Assembly (NCBI RefSeq): GCF_013404085.1
Contig: NZ_JABFHO010000001.1
Coordinates: forward strand, 3,733,501-3,797,500
Source of the DNA: Winogradskyella helgolandensis
Lineage (GTDB): Bacteria; Bacteroidota; Bacteroidia; Flavobacteriales; Flavobacteriaceae
DNA length: 64,000 nucleotides
Reading direction: 5' to 3'
Position 1 is the first letter of the stretch. Every line of letters begins with the position of its first letter. The notes under the pieces are model-generated. The model was not told the origin of the DNA. It made no database searches and saw only the letters and a program-made list of their open reading frames with translations. Of the stretch, positions 1 through 7,623 are shown one piece after another. A program made the translations under genes and the position numbers.

Positions 1-235
1 AGATTTTTGGCGCGTCTTACTCGCAGATAAAGAAGAAAAACGCTTATTACTTTTTGCTGAAATGAAATTACCAGGTGAAGCTTGGTTAGAATTTAAAATC
101 GTTGGTGACCAACTTTATCAAACAGCAGTATTTAGACCAAAAGGTCTTTGGGGGCGCTTATATTGGTATTTAGTTTTACCGTTCCATGCTTTTGTTTTTA
201 GCGGAATGATTAATGCGCTAGCTAACAAATCCTAA
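1..235 (+). CDS. DUF2867-domain oxidoreductase, C-terminal end (partial)
   Basis: The window opens inside this gene. The frame beginning at base 2 reads 77 residues to a TAA. The stretch RLLLFAEMKLPGEAWLEF, followed by FRPKGLWGRLYWY and a hydrophobic tail, is typical of the DUF2867 domain that ends many atypical SDR (NmrA-like, NAD(P)-binding) proteins. The Rossmann part lies upstream and cannot be seen. In marine Bacteroidota such proteins often sit next to photolyase/cryptochrome genes, which fits the genes that follow. Substrate unknown. The family call is from recall of the motif, not from a search. Confidence 0.75.
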   Translation, partial: DFWRVLLADKEEKRLLLFAEMKLPGEAWLEFKIVGDQLYQTAVFRPKGLWGRLYWYLVLPFHAFVFSGMINALANKS

Positions 236-562
236 AGTATCAAAGTAGTAATTGAAAGTTTTACACCATATAAACGACTGTAATGTTAGCCGTGTTTTAA
301 CAAAGCAAGCAATTTAAATATGTAAAACGCTAATACTCTGTTAATTTTTGTTTACTCATGACACTAAAACGTTAAACATTTAGTAGATTTGAAGGATTTT
401 AAAAACCAATGCTTAACTAAGTTTACCAAATTTAAAAATATTGAAAGTGGTAAAATTGGCAGTATTTAAAGTATGGTACAGAAATTGAGATTTGATAATC
501 AATATCAACAATTTTTAAGTTTTATTTCATCATTTCAAATAATGATACGTAGTTGAAACCTT
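236..562. other. intergenic region, likely promoter for the light/folate block
   Basis: These 327 bases are very AT-rich and hold no convincing ORF. TAGATTTG at 384-391 matches the Bacteroidota -7 box TAnnTTTG, but there is no good TTG about 19 bases upstream. Immediately before it, TGTTTA (349-354) and TAAACA (373-378) form a spaced inverted repeat that could be an operator. No known site was recognised. Confidence 0.35.
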
Positions 563-835
563 ATGAATTTAGAAATTAAAGACATTGATAGGATTATTGA
601 AATGGCATGGGAAGACAGAACACCTTTTGATGCGATTACATTTCAATTTGAATTAAAAGAACAAGCGGTTATTAATTTAATGCGAAGAGAATTAAAACCG
701 AGCAGCTTTAGATTGTGGAGAAAAAGAGTACAAGGTAGAGCCACTAAACATAGTAAAAAAAGAACATTTGAGGAGGGCAGATTTAAATGTTCGAGACAAA
801 GAACAATTACAAATAACTCTATTTCAAAACGTTAA
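563..835 (+). CDS. TIGR03643 / DUF2805 family protein
   Basis: A 90-residue basic protein. The core EIDR/WEDRTPFDAI-like segment at residues 5-25 and the RRELKPSSFRLWRKRVQGR segment at 42-60 are those of the small TIGR03643 family, which is found mostly in bacteria that carry cryptochrome or photolyase genes. The helix pattern suggests a small HTH-like nucleic-acid-binding fold, but its function is not established. The C-terminal 25 residues are low in hydrophobicity and probably disordered. It is the first complete gene of a block running in one direction to the photolyase at 4299. Confidence 0.8.
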   Translation: MNLEIKDIDRIIEMAWEDRTPFDAITFQFELKEQAVINLMRRELKPSSFRLWRKRVQGRATKHSKKRTFEEGRFKCSRQRTITNNSISKR

Positions 836-890
836 CACGTGCTTTGATTTAAGACTGGAGTACTTAAAGACAGCACATTAAAAAGATTCT

Positions 891-1583
891 ATGATTACAG
901 AAAAAAATTCCAAAATAAACGATCTTTTACTTAATGGATTTAGTAAAGAAGATATTGGAGATGATCATTTATCTACAAGTTTAGACACACCAATGAAGCC
1001 AAATGCTTTTGAAATGTCTAACAATGATAAGAAAAAACGCATCGCTATTTTATTTTCAGAAATAATGGATGTTTTAGGTTTAGATTTAAATGATGATTCT
1101 CTTCAAGGTACACCAGACCGAGTTGCCAAGATGTATGTCGAAGAGATATTCTCGGGTTTAGACCCTGAAAACAAACCAAAAGTGACCCTTTTTGAGAATA
1201 AATATCAATATAATCAGGTGTTAGTAGAAAAAAATATTACCTTCTACTCCAATTGCGAACATCATTTTGTGCCCATAATAGGAAAAGCACACGTCGCATA
1301 CAAATCATCTGGAAAGGTTATTGGACTTTCAAAATTAAACCGAATTGTTCAATATTATGCTAAACGTCCGCAAGTTCAAGAACGTTTAACAAACCAAATT
1401 GCAAACGAACTTAAAACGGTTTTAGAGACCGAAGATGTTGCTGTAATAATAGACGCAAAGCACTTATGTGTATCGTCTAGAGGTGTACAAGATGACACAT
1501 CAACAACAGTAACAACATATTATGGAGGCGAATTTAATAACGCTTCAAAAATTTTAGAATTACAAAACTATATAAACAATTAA
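891..1583 (+). CDS. folE: GTP cyclohydrolase I
   Basis: FolE opens GTP to 7,8-dihydroneopterin triphosphate, the first step to tetrahydrofolate and other pterins. The zinc site is intact: Cys122 and His125 in NCEHHF, and Cys193 in HLCVSSRGVQ. The GLSKLNRIV and RPQVQERLT segments (about 145-166) are also intact. At 230 residues it is of normal length with a variable, hydrophilic N-terminus of about 45 residues; an internal ATG at codon 42 would be an alternative start. It is followed after 3 bases by a small gene, so co-transcription is likely. Class I photolyases often use a reduced folate (MTHF) as antenna, which would link this gene to the photolyase at 4299. That link is inference. A second folE elsewhere in the genome cannot be excluded. 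Confidence 0.95.
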   Translation: MITEKNSKINDLLLNGFSKEDIGDDHLSTSLDTPMKPNAFEMSNNDKKKRIAILFSEIMDVLGLDLNDDSLQGTPDRVAKMYVEEIFSGLDPENKPKVTLFENKYQYNQVLVEKNITFYSNCEHHFVPIIGKAHVAYKSSGKVIGLSKLNRIVQYYAKRPQVQERLTNQIANELKTVLETEDVAVIIDAKHLCVSSRGVQDDTSTTVTTYYGGEFNNASKILELQNYINN

Positions 1584-1586
1584 GCT

Positions 1587-1820
1587 ATGGAAACAACAAT
1601 AGAAAAAGCTTTGGAATTTGAAAACAGAAAGTTTTCTTTTAAAACGACAAGTGATAGAATAATGGCAGCTAGAGAGGCAAAAGACCTAATCTTAGAAGTC
1701 AACGAATTATACAAAGAAAAAAAAGATGCCAAATTAATGGACTTAATGAAGCGTCTTACAGTTATAAAACAAAAAATTGAAAAACGTTTAAAGGGAAGAC
1801 CTTTAACCGCTACTTCATAA
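1587..1820 (+). CDS. small basic conserved-type hypothetical protein
   Basis: A 77-residue, highly charged, helical protein (many Lys and Glu, no Cys, no signal peptide). It starts 3 bases after folE and ends 6 bases before the SDR gene, so it is embedded in an operon. I do not recognise a named domain. The reverse-strand frame that covers it (1580-1882) is its shadow. The tight packing and co-directionality are the main support that it is a gene. Confidence 0.7.
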   Translation: METTIEKALEFENRKFSFKTTSDRIMAAREAKDLILEVNELYKEKKDAKLMDLMKRLTVIKQKIEKRLKGRPLTATS

Positions 1821-1826
1821 TATTTT

Positions 1827-2513
1827 ATGAAGCGATTAATAGTTATAGGAGGAAGCAAAGGTATTGGCAAAGCAATTGTCACATCTTTGCTTTCTTTTTA
1901 TGATGAAATTGTTAATATCAGTAGAACTTCACCCGTGGAATCACATCCCAATCTAAAACATTTTAGTTGTGATATTCTTAATGATGAACTACCAGAAATT
2001 GACGAAGCAGATGGTTTAGTGTATTGTCCAGGCAGTATCAATTTAAAGCCTATTAATAGACTAAGTATTGACGATTTCAGAAATGATTTTGAAATCAATG
2101 TTATTGGATCCGTTAAAGCCATCCAGACCTATTTACCAGCTTTAAAAAATGGCAACAAACCTTCAATCGTTCTTTTTAGTACGGTTGCAACTAAATTAGG
2201 AATGCCTTTTCATGCTAGTGTAGCAGCTTCAAAATCTGCCGTTGAAGGTTTAACAAAATCTTTAGGCGCTGAGTTAGCACCAACGGTAAGAATAAATGCT
2301 ATTGCACCGACGGTAACAGATACAGACTTGGCTTCAAAATTATTACGAAACGAGCGTATGGTTGAAAATATGATTGAACGCCATCCGCTTAAAAAATATT
2401 TACAACCTCAAGAAGTAGCAGATATGGCTGCATTCTTATTATCAGATAAAGCAGCTTCATTCTCTGGTCAAATATTTGAAATGGATTGTGGTATTGTAAG
2501 TTTCAAGTTGTAA
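1827..2513 (+). CDS. atypical SDR family protein lacking the catalytic Tyr
   Basis: A 228-residue Rossmann-fold protein of the short-chain dehydrogenase/reductase superfamily. The dinucleotide-binding turn is VIGGSKGIGKAIV (residues 6-18). The NAG-equivalent is CPGS at 67-70, the Ser is at 118 (FSTVA), and the segment GQIFEMDCG sits near the end. In the active-site motif YxxxK the Tyr is replaced by Val132 while Lys136 is kept (ASVAASK). It therefore probably works without the usual Tyr proton relay, or only binds nucleotide. It lies in the folE-to-photolyase block, where such SDRs are common in flavobacteria; a pterin or flavin-linked role is only a guess. Confidence 0.85.
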   Translation: MKRLIVIGGSKGIGKAIVTSLLSFYDEIVNISRTSPVESHPNLKHFSCDILNDELPEIDEADGLVYCPGSINLKPINRLSIDDFRNDFEINVIGSVKAIQTYLPALKNGNKPSIVLFSTVATKLGMPFHASVAASKSAVEGLTKSLGAELAPTVRINAIAPTVTDTDLASKLLRNERMVENMIERHPLKKYLQPQEVADMAAFLLSDKAASFSGQIFEMDCGIVSFKL

Positions 2514-2544
2514 AATACATATAATTTTTTATTAAAATAACGAT

Positions 2545-3033
2545 ATGATAGCAACTGCTAAGCAATCCGTGTACGATATAAAGATTAATAGCCTACTAGG
2601 GCAGGCTTTAGATTTACATCAATTTAAAGGTAAAAAAATACTGTTTGTTAATGTAGCTTCTAAATGTGGGTTTACACCTCAATATAGAGATTTACAAAAA
2701 TTACAGGATACATATAAAGACTCACTTGTAATAATTGGAGTGCCTTGCAATCAATTTGGAAAACAAGAACCTGGAAATTCTAAAGAAATACAAGAGTACT
2801 GTGAAGTTAACTATGGTGTTTCCTTTTTAATGACTGAAAAGATTGATGTTAAAGGCGAAAATCAACATCCACTATATAATTGGTTAACAAAAAAAGCCAT
2901 AAATGGAAAACAAAATTCAGTAGTGAAATGGAATTTTCAGAAGTATCTAGTTGACGAAAATGGTGAGTTCTTAAATTATTACTACTCTATCACAAATCCA
3001 ACGAGCTCAAGAATTATTAAATTTTTAAAATAG
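2545..3033 (+). CDS. glutathione peroxidase-type thiol peroxidase
   Basis: A 162-residue Gpx-fold protein that reduces hydroperoxides. The peroxidatic Cys41 lies in VASKCGFTPQY. The tetrad partners are Gln74 in NQFGKQEPG and Trp128-Asn129 in VKWNFQKYLVD. Like most bacterial homologues it carries Cys, not selenocysteine, and probably uses thioredoxin rather than glutathione as reductant (family knowledge). No signal peptide is seen, so it is cytoplasmic. It lies 31 bases after the SDR gene and 6 bases before the next small gene, which suggests that oxidative protection is co-expressed with the photolyase block. Confidence 0.93.
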   Translation: MIATAKQSVYDIKINSLLGQALDLHQFKGKKILFVNVASKCGFTPQYRDLQKLQDTYKDSLVIIGVPCNQFGKQEPGNSKEIQEYCEVNYGVSFLMTEKIDVKGENQHPLYNWLTKKAINGKQNSVVKWNFQKYLVDENGEFLNYYYSITNPTSSRIIKFLK

Positions 3034-3039
3034 ATAACT

Positions 3040-3210
3040 ATGTTCGGATTATTCAAGAAACCTTCAGAAGTAGAAAAACTTCAAAAACAGTATAGTAAGT
3101 TAATGGATGAGTGGCATAAGCTTTCATCAACTAATAGAGCTGAAAGCGATAAAAAGTATGCTGAAGCTCAATTAATCAGTGATAAAATTGATAACTTAAA
3201 AAAAAGCTAG
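3040..3210 (+). CDS. Lacal_2735 family small protein
   Basis: A 56-residue ORF that begins MFGLFKKPSEVEKLQKQY and continues with the pattern KLMDEWHKLSSTNRAESD. This matches the small Lacal_2735 family of Bacteroidota as I remember it: a short amphipathic start, then two charged helices. Function unknown. It starts 6 bases after the gpx stop, and its TAG is followed one base later by the TTG start of the tspO-like gene, so it is firmly inside the operon. Confidence 0.8.
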   Translation: MFGLFKKPSEVEKLQKQYSKLMDEWHKLSSTNRAESDKKYAEAQLISDKIDNLKKS

Positions 3211-3211
3211 C

Positions 3212-3676
3212 TTGAAAAAAATATATCTATTCATCATATTTTTGGTTATCAATTTTGGTGCACTCGCTCTTGGCAGTTGGTTTATGGGAGATGCTGTTAC
3301 GGGAGACTGGTATTCTAATTTAAACAAAGCACCTTGGACACCTCCAGGTTGGGTTTTTGGAGCCGCTTGGACATTAATAATGGTTTTCTTTTCGGTATAC
3401 CTTAGCTTTTTGTTTTCTATTCGGAATTCAAAATTTGTGTTCTTTGTCTATGGCATAGCTACTATATTAAATGTGAGCTGGAATTATGTTTTCTTCAATC
3501 AACAATTAATCAATTTAGGTTTCGTAAATATCATCTTATTAACGTTAATGATTGTTTACTTCTTTATCACGTTTGGAGATGATAGATTAAGCCGATTAAA
3601 ATATCTATTGTTACCTTATATTATTTGGCTTTGTATCGCAACGTCCTTAAATGGTTATGTTGTTTTTAATAATTAG
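3212..3676 (+). CDS. tspO: TspO/MBR family membrane protein
   Basis: A 154-residue protein with five predicted membrane helices. The family signature is KAPWTPPGWVFGAAWT (39-54), and SWNYVFF lies in helix 4. TspO proteins bind porphyrins and related tetrapyrroles and are often tied to light or oxidative stress. The start is TTG at 3212, one base after the preceding stop; it gives the expected short Lys-rich N-terminus before helix 1, and no ATG lies near. Its place among gpx, SRPBCC and photolyase genes fits a light/oxygen response. The precise ligand is unknown. Confidence 0.9.
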   Translation: MKKIYLFIIFLVINFGALALGSWFMGDAVTGDWYSNLNKAPWTPPGWVFGAAWTLIMVFFSVYLSFLFSIRNSKFVFFVYGIATILNVSWNYVFFNQQLINLGFVNIILLTLMIVYFFITFGDDRLSRLKYLLLPYIIWLCIATSLNGYVVFNN

Positions 3677-3807
3677 TTCCACCTATACTCAAATGAAATA
3701 AGGAATTGTGTTATTAAAAACTTTAGGTATTACACAATCATAATTCAACAGCCCTATTAACAAACTTATTACAATCTAACGCATACACACCTGAAGCTAT
3801 AATTGTC

Positions 3808-4275
3808 ATGAAAATATACACCTTACACAAAAAACAAAAGCTACCTATTTCAGTTGAACAAGCTTGGGAGTTTTTATCTAGCCCTGCGAATTTGAAAACT
3901 ATAACACCAGATTATATGGGATTTCACATCCTTTCAGGTGCAGACAGACCGATGTTCTCAGGGCAAATTATTCAATATATTGTAACACCTGTTTTAGGGA
4001 TTAAAACAAAATGGGTGACTGAAATCACACATGTAAAAGACCATGAATATTTTGTAGATGAACAACGTTTTGGGCCATATGCTTTATGGCATCACAAGCA
4101 TTTTATAAAAGAAATTGAAGGTGGTGTTGAAATGGAAGATATTATAGATTATAAAGTACCGATGGGAATTTTAGGTCAACTCGCCCATCCTTTTATAGTA
4201 AAACCAAAATTAGAAGAAATTTTTAACTACAGAACTCAAAAGTTAGAAGAACTCTTTGGAAAGTATGACGTATAA
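3808..4275 (+). CDS. SRPBCC (START/Bet v1-like) family protein
   Basis: A 155-residue helix-grip protein. The opening LPISVEQAWEFLSSPANLKTIT (residues 11-32) is the usual start of polyketide-cyclase/ligand-binding SRPBCC proteins, followed by alternating strands and a long C-terminal helix (AHPFIVKPKLEEIFNYR). No signal peptide. It ends 23 bases before the photolyase gene; this pairing of an SRPBCC protein with photolyase is frequent in flavobacteria. The ligand is unknown; a flavin, pterin or carotenoid-like molecule would fit the context but is not shown. Confidence 0.85.
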   Translation: MKIYTLHKKQKLPISVEQAWEFLSSPANLKTITPDYMGFHILSGADRPMFSGQIIQYIVTPVLGIKTKWVTEITHVKDHEYFVDEQRFGPYALWHHKHFIKEIEGGVEMEDIIDYKVPMGILGQLAHPFIVKPKLEEIFNYRTQKLEELFGKYDV

Positions 4276-4298
4276 AAAGTTAGTAAGAACTATTTGAT

Positions 4299-5603
4299 AT
4301 GAGTAAAAAAGTAAATATATTTTGGTTTAGACGCGATTTAAGATTGGACGATAATCTTGGCTTTTATGAAGCCTTAAAAGGTGACCTCCCTGTTCTTCCT
4401 ATTTTCATATTCGATACTGAGATTTTAGACCATTTACCAAAAGACGATGCTCGTGTTACGTTTATTCACCAAACGCTTCAAACCATGAGGCAAACGTTAC
4501 AAGATGATTACAATAGTAGTATTGCGATACTACACGGTAAACCCGAAGTTATTTTCAAACAATTAATCGAAGATTATGACATTGACACCGTTTATACCAA
4601 TCACGATTATGAACCGTATGCTACCGAACGAGATAATACCACTAAATCGTTTTTAGAAAAGCATAGTATTGCATTCAACACCTATAAGGACCAAGTTATT
4701 TTTGAAAAGAATGAAGTCGTAAAAAAAGATGGAAATCCGTATTTGGTCTATACGCCTTATATGCGAACTTGGAAAGAAAAATTTCAAGCTATTGAATTGG
4801 AAATTTACTATACCAAGTCACATTTAGATAATTTAATTGTCCACAGTAGATTGCCTAATCTTAGCTTATCGGATATTGGTTTTGAAACATCAAATCAGGA
4901 AATTACAGATTATGAAGTCACTCCTACTTTGATTCAGACTTATGAAGCAACACGGAACTTTCCTGCAAAAGACTCCACGTCGCGTTTAGGTCCGCATCTA
5001 CGCTTTGGAACAGTTAGTATTCGTAAAATGGTAAAAAAGGCCATAGCTGAACAGAATGAAATCTTTTGGCAAGAATTGATTTGGCGCGAATTTTTTATGC
5101 AAATTCTATGGCATTTTCCACAGACAACAACTAATGCTTTTAAACCTAAATACGACCGAATTGAATGGCGTAATAATGAAGATGAATTTAAAAAATGGTG
5201 CGAAGGTAAAACCGGTTATCCTCTAGTTGATGCAGGCATGCGACAACTCAACAGTACAGGCTTTATGCACAACAGAGTGCGTATGCTTGTTGGTAGTTTT
5301 CTATGCAAGCATTTATTAATTGATTGGCGTTGGGGAGAAGCTTATTTTGCTGAGAAATTACACGATTATGATATGGCGAGCAATGTAGGTAATTGGCAAT
5401 GGGTTGCTGGTTGTGGAGTTGATGCAGCTCCATATTTTAGAATATTTAATCCAACAACCCAGATTCAGAAATTTGATAAAAATCACGATTATTTAAAACA
5501 GTGGGTTCCAGAGTATCAAGAACTCACTTATCCACAGCCCATGGTAGATCATAAAATGGCAAGAGAACGTTGTTTAGAAACTTATAAAACCGCATTGACA
5601 TAG
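4299..5603 (+). CDS. phr: class I deoxyribodipyrimidine photolyase / cryptochrome family
   Basis: A 434-residue flavoprotein that would split UV-induced pyrimidine dimers with blue light. The N-terminal alpha/beta antenna domain starts NIFWFRRDLRLDDN. The C-terminal helical FAD domain carries WREFFMQILWHFP, TGYPLVDAGMRQLNSTGFMH and NVGNWQWVAGCGVDAAPYFR. Aligning by eye with the E. coli enzyme puts the electron-transfer Trp triad at W290, W343 and W366, so photoreduction should work. Length is normal, and a sensory-only cryptochrome role cannot be excluded. It closes the block that includes folE, which may feed a folate antenna. A strong terminator follows at 5717. Confidence 0.93.
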   Translation: MSKKVNIFWFRRDLRLDDNLGFYEALKGDLPVLPIFIFDTEILDHLPKDDARVTFIHQTLQTMRQTLQDDYNSSIAILHGKPEVIFKQLIEDYDIDTVYTNHDYEPYATERDNTTKSFLEKHSIAFNTYKDQVIFEKNEVVKKDGNPYLVYTPYMRTWKEKFQAIELEIYYTKSHLDNLIVHSRLPNLSLSDIGFETSNQEITDYEVTPTLIQTYEATRNFPAKDSTSRLGPHLRFGTVSIRKMVKKAIAEQNEIFWQELIWREFFMQILWHFPQTTTNAFKPKYDRIEWRNNEDEFKKWCEGKTGYPLVDAGMRQLNSTGFMHNRVRMLVGSFLCKHLLIDWRWGEAYFAEKLHDYDMASNVGNWQWVAGCGVDAAPYFRIFNPTTQIQKFDKNHDYLKQWVPEYQELTYPQPMVDHKMARERCLETYKTALT

Positions 5604-5716
5604 TTTGAATATAAAAATTTTTAAGATAATTTATAATAAAACTAAAAAGTTAACGTTGCTATATATAAGACAGTAAACGTCTTAACTGAAATAACCATTT
5701 CAACAAACAATTTTAA

Positions 5717-5748
5717 AAGCTCTGATTAGTCTTCAGAGCTTTTTTTTG
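5717..5748 (+). terminator. rho-independent terminator after the photolyase
   Basis: The stem AAGCTCTGA / TTCAGAGCTT encloses a short loop (ttagtc) and is followed by eight T. It lies about 115 bases after the photolyase stop and would end the whole light/folate block. Confidence 0.88.
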
Positions 5749-5835
5749 CATTGATTATAAGAAGCAAATTAATATTTAAGAAAAGGCATCAAACTTTTTG
5801 TTAACTTTAGAGCACGAATCTAAAATCAAAACACT

Positions 5836-6189
5836 ATGAATACTTGGGGAGTTGCAAAAAAATGGAAAGAAATGTGCGAAAAAGGAAATAATCTTGATTG
5901 CATTAATGAGCTATATGCAGACAATATAGTAAGCCGAGAAATGCCTGGAACACTCGGAGAAGTTGTAACTGGAAAGCAAAATGTTTGGAACAAAAGTAAA
6001 GAATGGATAGAGAGTGTTGAAGACATTCACTATAGTAGTATAAGCAATCCTCTCGTTGCTGGTAACTTTTTTACAGCTAAAATGGATTTCGATTGTACGT
6101 TTAAAGATAAAGGCAGACAAAAAATACAAGAAGTGTGTGTCTATGAAGTTATTGATGGGAAGATTACTAGTGAGCAGTATTTTTATTAG
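5836..6189 (+). CDS. NTF2-like / SnoaL-like family protein
   Basis: A 117-residue single-domain protein. The opening WKEMCEKGNNLDCINELYADNIVSRE, a middle strand pair and the ending VYEVIDGKITSEQYFY are typical of the NTF2-like cone fold (SnoaL or DUF4440 relatives). No signal peptide. These folds serve as small enzymes or ligand binders, and no catalytic set is clear here. It is a monocistronic gene between two terminators (5717 and 6213). An imperfect -7-like box, TAACTTTA, lies about 35 bases upstream of the ATG. Confidence 0.75.
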   Translation: MNTWGVAKKWKEMCEKGNNLDCINELYADNIVSREMPGTLGEVVTGKQNVWNKSKEWIESVEDIHYSSISNPLVAGNFFTAKMDFDCTFKDKGRQKIQEVCVYEVIDGKITSEQYFY

Positions 6190-6212
6190 GTGAATGACAT
6201 TTTATTGAAAAT

Positions 6213-6245
6213 AAAAAAAGCTTCAAGATGTAACTTGAAGCTTTT
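6213..6245. terminator. bidirectional terminator between the NTF2-like gene and murA
   Basis: AGCTTCAAG-atgtaa-CTTGAAGCT forms a 9-bp stem with an A-run on one side and a T-rich tract on the other. It could stop transcription from both convergent genes (the gene ending at 6189 and murA ending at 6301). Confidence 0.8.
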
Positions 6246-6300
6246 ACTTTATATAATCTGGTTCGACGCTTCATTCTAAAAAGCAAAGCAATCAAAATAT

Positions 6301-7617
6301 TTAATTCCCTTCTACACGTTCAATTTTAGCACCAATAGCTCTTAAACGTTCATCTATATTTTCGTAACCACGATCTATTTGTTCAATATTATGAATAATT
6401 GAGGTCCCTTTTGCTGATAAAGCCGCAATTAACAATGATACACCTGCTCTAATATCTGGAGAAGTCATGGTAGTTGCCTTCAATGTCGATTTATAATCGT
6501 GACCAATAACCGTTGCTCTGTGTGGATCACAAAGAATAATTTTTGCTCCCATATCAATTAATTTATCGACAAAGAACAAGCGGCTTTCAAACATTTTTTG
6601 GTGTACAATAGCACTTCCTCTTGCTTGTGTTAAAACCGTTAAGATAATACTCAATAAATCTGGAGTAAATCCAGGCCATGGAGCATCTGAAATGGTTAAA
6701 ATTGAACCATCAATAAAACTCTGCACTTCATAACCATCCGTATGCGCTGGAATATGAATATCATCACCTTGACGCTCTACCGTAATTCCTATTTTTCTAA
6801 ATACATTAGGGATTTGACCTAGATCGTCCCAACTCACATTGGTAATGGTCAATTCACTTTTGGTCATCGCAGCCAAACCTATCCAGCTACCAATCTCAAT
6901 CATATCTGGTAACATTCTATGCTCAGTTCCACCTAAAACATCAACTCCTTCAATAGTTAATAAATTAGACCCAACACCAGAAATCTTAGCGCCCATACGA
7001 TTAAGCATTTTACAAAGCTGTTGTAAATATGGTTCGCAAGCTGCATTATAAATTGTGGTTATACCTTCTGCCAAAACAGCAGCCATTACAATATTAGCGG
7101 TTCCGGTAACCGAAGCTTCATCTAAAAGCATATACGTGCCTTTTAGCTTTTTTGCTTCTACTCCATAAAACAAATCCTCCTTATTATAACGAAATTTTGC
7201 ACCAAGATTAATAAAACCTTCAAAGTGTGTATCTAAACGACGACGACCAATTTTATCACCTCCTGGCTTAGGAATATAACCTTTACCAAAACGTGCCAAT
7301 AAAGGACCAACAATCATAATAGACCCTCTTAAACCCTTTCCGTCTTCTTTAAACTCTTCAGATTCTAAATAGGCAAGATTAACCTCGTCTGCTTTAAACG
7401 TATAGGAACCTTTGCCTACTTTATTAATTTTAACACCCAACTTTTTTAATAAAGCGATGAGTTTATTAACATCAATAATATCTGGAATGTTATCTATCTT
7501 TATTTCTTCGGCAGTTAAAAGTACTGCACATAAGATTTGTAATGCTTCGTTTTTTGCGCCTTGAGGTTGAATTTTACCTTTTAATTGGTGACCTCCTTCA
7601 ATTTTAAATGTACTCAT
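6301..7617 (-). CDS. murA: UDP-N-acetylglucosamine 1-carboxyvinyltransferase
   Basis: MurA adds enolpyruvate from PEP to UDP-GlcNAc, the first committed step of peptidoglycan synthesis, in the cytoplasm. At 438 residues it is slightly longer than the E. coli enzyme. The N-terminus IEGGHQLKGKIQPQGAKNEAL holds the conserved Lys-Asn pair, and the RRxLDTH segment is kept. In the active-site loop PKPGGDKIGRR the usual Cys (Cys115 in E. coli) is Asp121. A Cys-to-Asp change here is known to keep activity and to give fosfomycin resistance. DUF4290 lies 6 bases upstream, so the two are probably co-transcribed. Confidence 0.96.
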   Translation of the reverse strand: MSTFKIEGGHQLKGKIQPQGAKNEALQILCAVLLTAEEIKIDNIPDIIDVNKLIALLKKLGVKINKVGKGSYTFKADEVNLAYLESEEFKEDGKGLRGSIMIVGPLLARFGKGYIPKPGGDKIGRRRLDTHFEGFINLGAKFRYNKEDLFYGVEAKKLKGTYMLLDEASVTGTANIVMAAVLAEGITTIYNAACEPYLQQLCKMLNRMGAKISGVGSNLLTIEGVDVLGGTEHRMLPDMIEIGSWIGLAAMTKSELTITNVSWDDLGQIPNVFRKIGITVERQGDDIHIPAHTDGYEVQSFIDGSILTISDAPWPGFTPDLLSIILTVLTQARGSAIVHQKMFESRLFFVDKLIDMGAKIILCDPHRATVIGHDYKSTLKATTMTSPDIRAGVSLLIAALSAKGTSIIHNIEQIDRGYENIDERLRAIGAKIERVEGN

Positions 7618-7623
7618 ACGTTT

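Noticed and set aside
1580..1882. 100-codon reverse-strand ORF across the small gene after folE
   Set aside because: It is the shadow of the genes at 1587 and 1827, which are co-directional with their neighbours.
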